Shown here: positions 29,930 to 29,972 of the stretch, piece by piece
Position numbering within the stretch: position 1 is the stretch's first letter
How the letters are laid out: every line of letters starts with the position of its first letter
Source of the DNA: CAZKCI01 sp964551475
GTDB lineage: Bacteria > Auribacterota > Erginobacteria > Erginobacterales > CAZKCI01
Assembly (NCBI GenBank): GCA_964551475.1
Contig: CAZKCI010000063.1
Span: 1-29,972, forward strand
Length of the DNA stretch: 29,972 bases
Direction: 5' to 3'
Position numbers and translations under genes: made by a program
The notes under the pieces: model-generated
Told to the model about the DNA's origin: nothing
Databases searched by the model: none
Seen by the model: only the letters and a program-made list of their open reading frames with translations

Positions 29930-29972
29930 ATGGCTATCTGCGACCGCTGCGGAGAGGAAATCCCCGACGACA
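29930..29972 (+). CDS. Start of a gene with an N-terminal zinc-ribbon-like CxxC (partial)
   Basis: ATG 29930 opens a frame reading MAICDRCGEEIPDD to the window edge. The early Cys-x2-Cys suggests a zinc ribbon. The rest lies outside the window, so nothing more can be said. It follows the TPR gene by four bases. Confidence 0.5.
   Translation, partial: MAICDRCGEEIPDD

Noticed and set aside
1..29972. tRNA or rRNA genes
   Set aside because: The spacers were read for cloverleaf and rRNA-like sequence and none was recognised; small divergent RNAs cannot be excluded by eye.

Overview
This is a GC-rich, gene-dense stretch of a bacterial chromosome. Several features point to a Gram-negative (two-membrane) organism: lipoproteins with lipoboxes, a secreted protein ending in an aromatic beta-barrel-like C-terminus, an MltF-type lytic transglycosylase, and GspC/secretin-type periplasmic domains. 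A two-iron superoxide reductase suggests an anaerobic or oxygen-sensitive lifestyle. I cannot name the phylum. The many dispersed palindromic repeats between genes resemble those of uncultured, metagenome-derived lineages, but that is an impression and not a placement. No rRNA, tRNA, CRISPR array, transposase or phage gene was found.

Layout. 1-3914: a partial SAM methyltransferase, a DUF362 protein, a cluster of REP-like repeats, a superoxide reductase/VIT-type transporter pair with a strong promoter, and a divergent secreted protein. 4116-8582: an M48 CAAX-type protease and a lipoprotein (minus strand), then an unusual lipoprotein joining a thioredoxin domain to GspC-like and secretin N0-like domains. 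8588-11910: a 134-bp palindromic element, class II aldolase (fba) and a divergent APC permease. 11911-14110: repeat-filled spacers around a family 2 glycosyltransferase. 14111-18128: a polyamine ABC importer operon potABCD, with a second copy of the palindromic element between potA and potB. 18363-20482: a nucleoside phosphorylase-like gene, an 18-bp tandem repeat, and a four-helix-bundle gene framed by AT-rich repeats. 20482-22934: an MltF-like enzyme overlapping cobO. 23065-24293: a low-GC toxin-antitoxin-like island. 24414-27147: preT-preA, the NAD-dependent dihydropyrimidine dehydrogenase. 27416-29972: a uridine-kinase-like protein, a TPR protein and the start of a zinc-ribbon gene.

How the genes work together. 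PotABCD imports polyamines; PreTA and perhaps the phosphorylase and the kinase act on pyrimidines or nucleosides; the superoxide reductase and VIT transporter fit iron and oxidative-stress handling. The most unusual parts are the thioredoxin/GspC/N0 fusion, the winged-helix/zeta-toxin fusion whose promoter lies in a 42-bp palindrome next to its start codon, the repeat-flanked four-helix-bundle cassette, several unrelated families of palindromic repeats placed in operon spacers (two of them supply a gene's stop codon), and hairpins predicted at the very 5' end of several transcripts.
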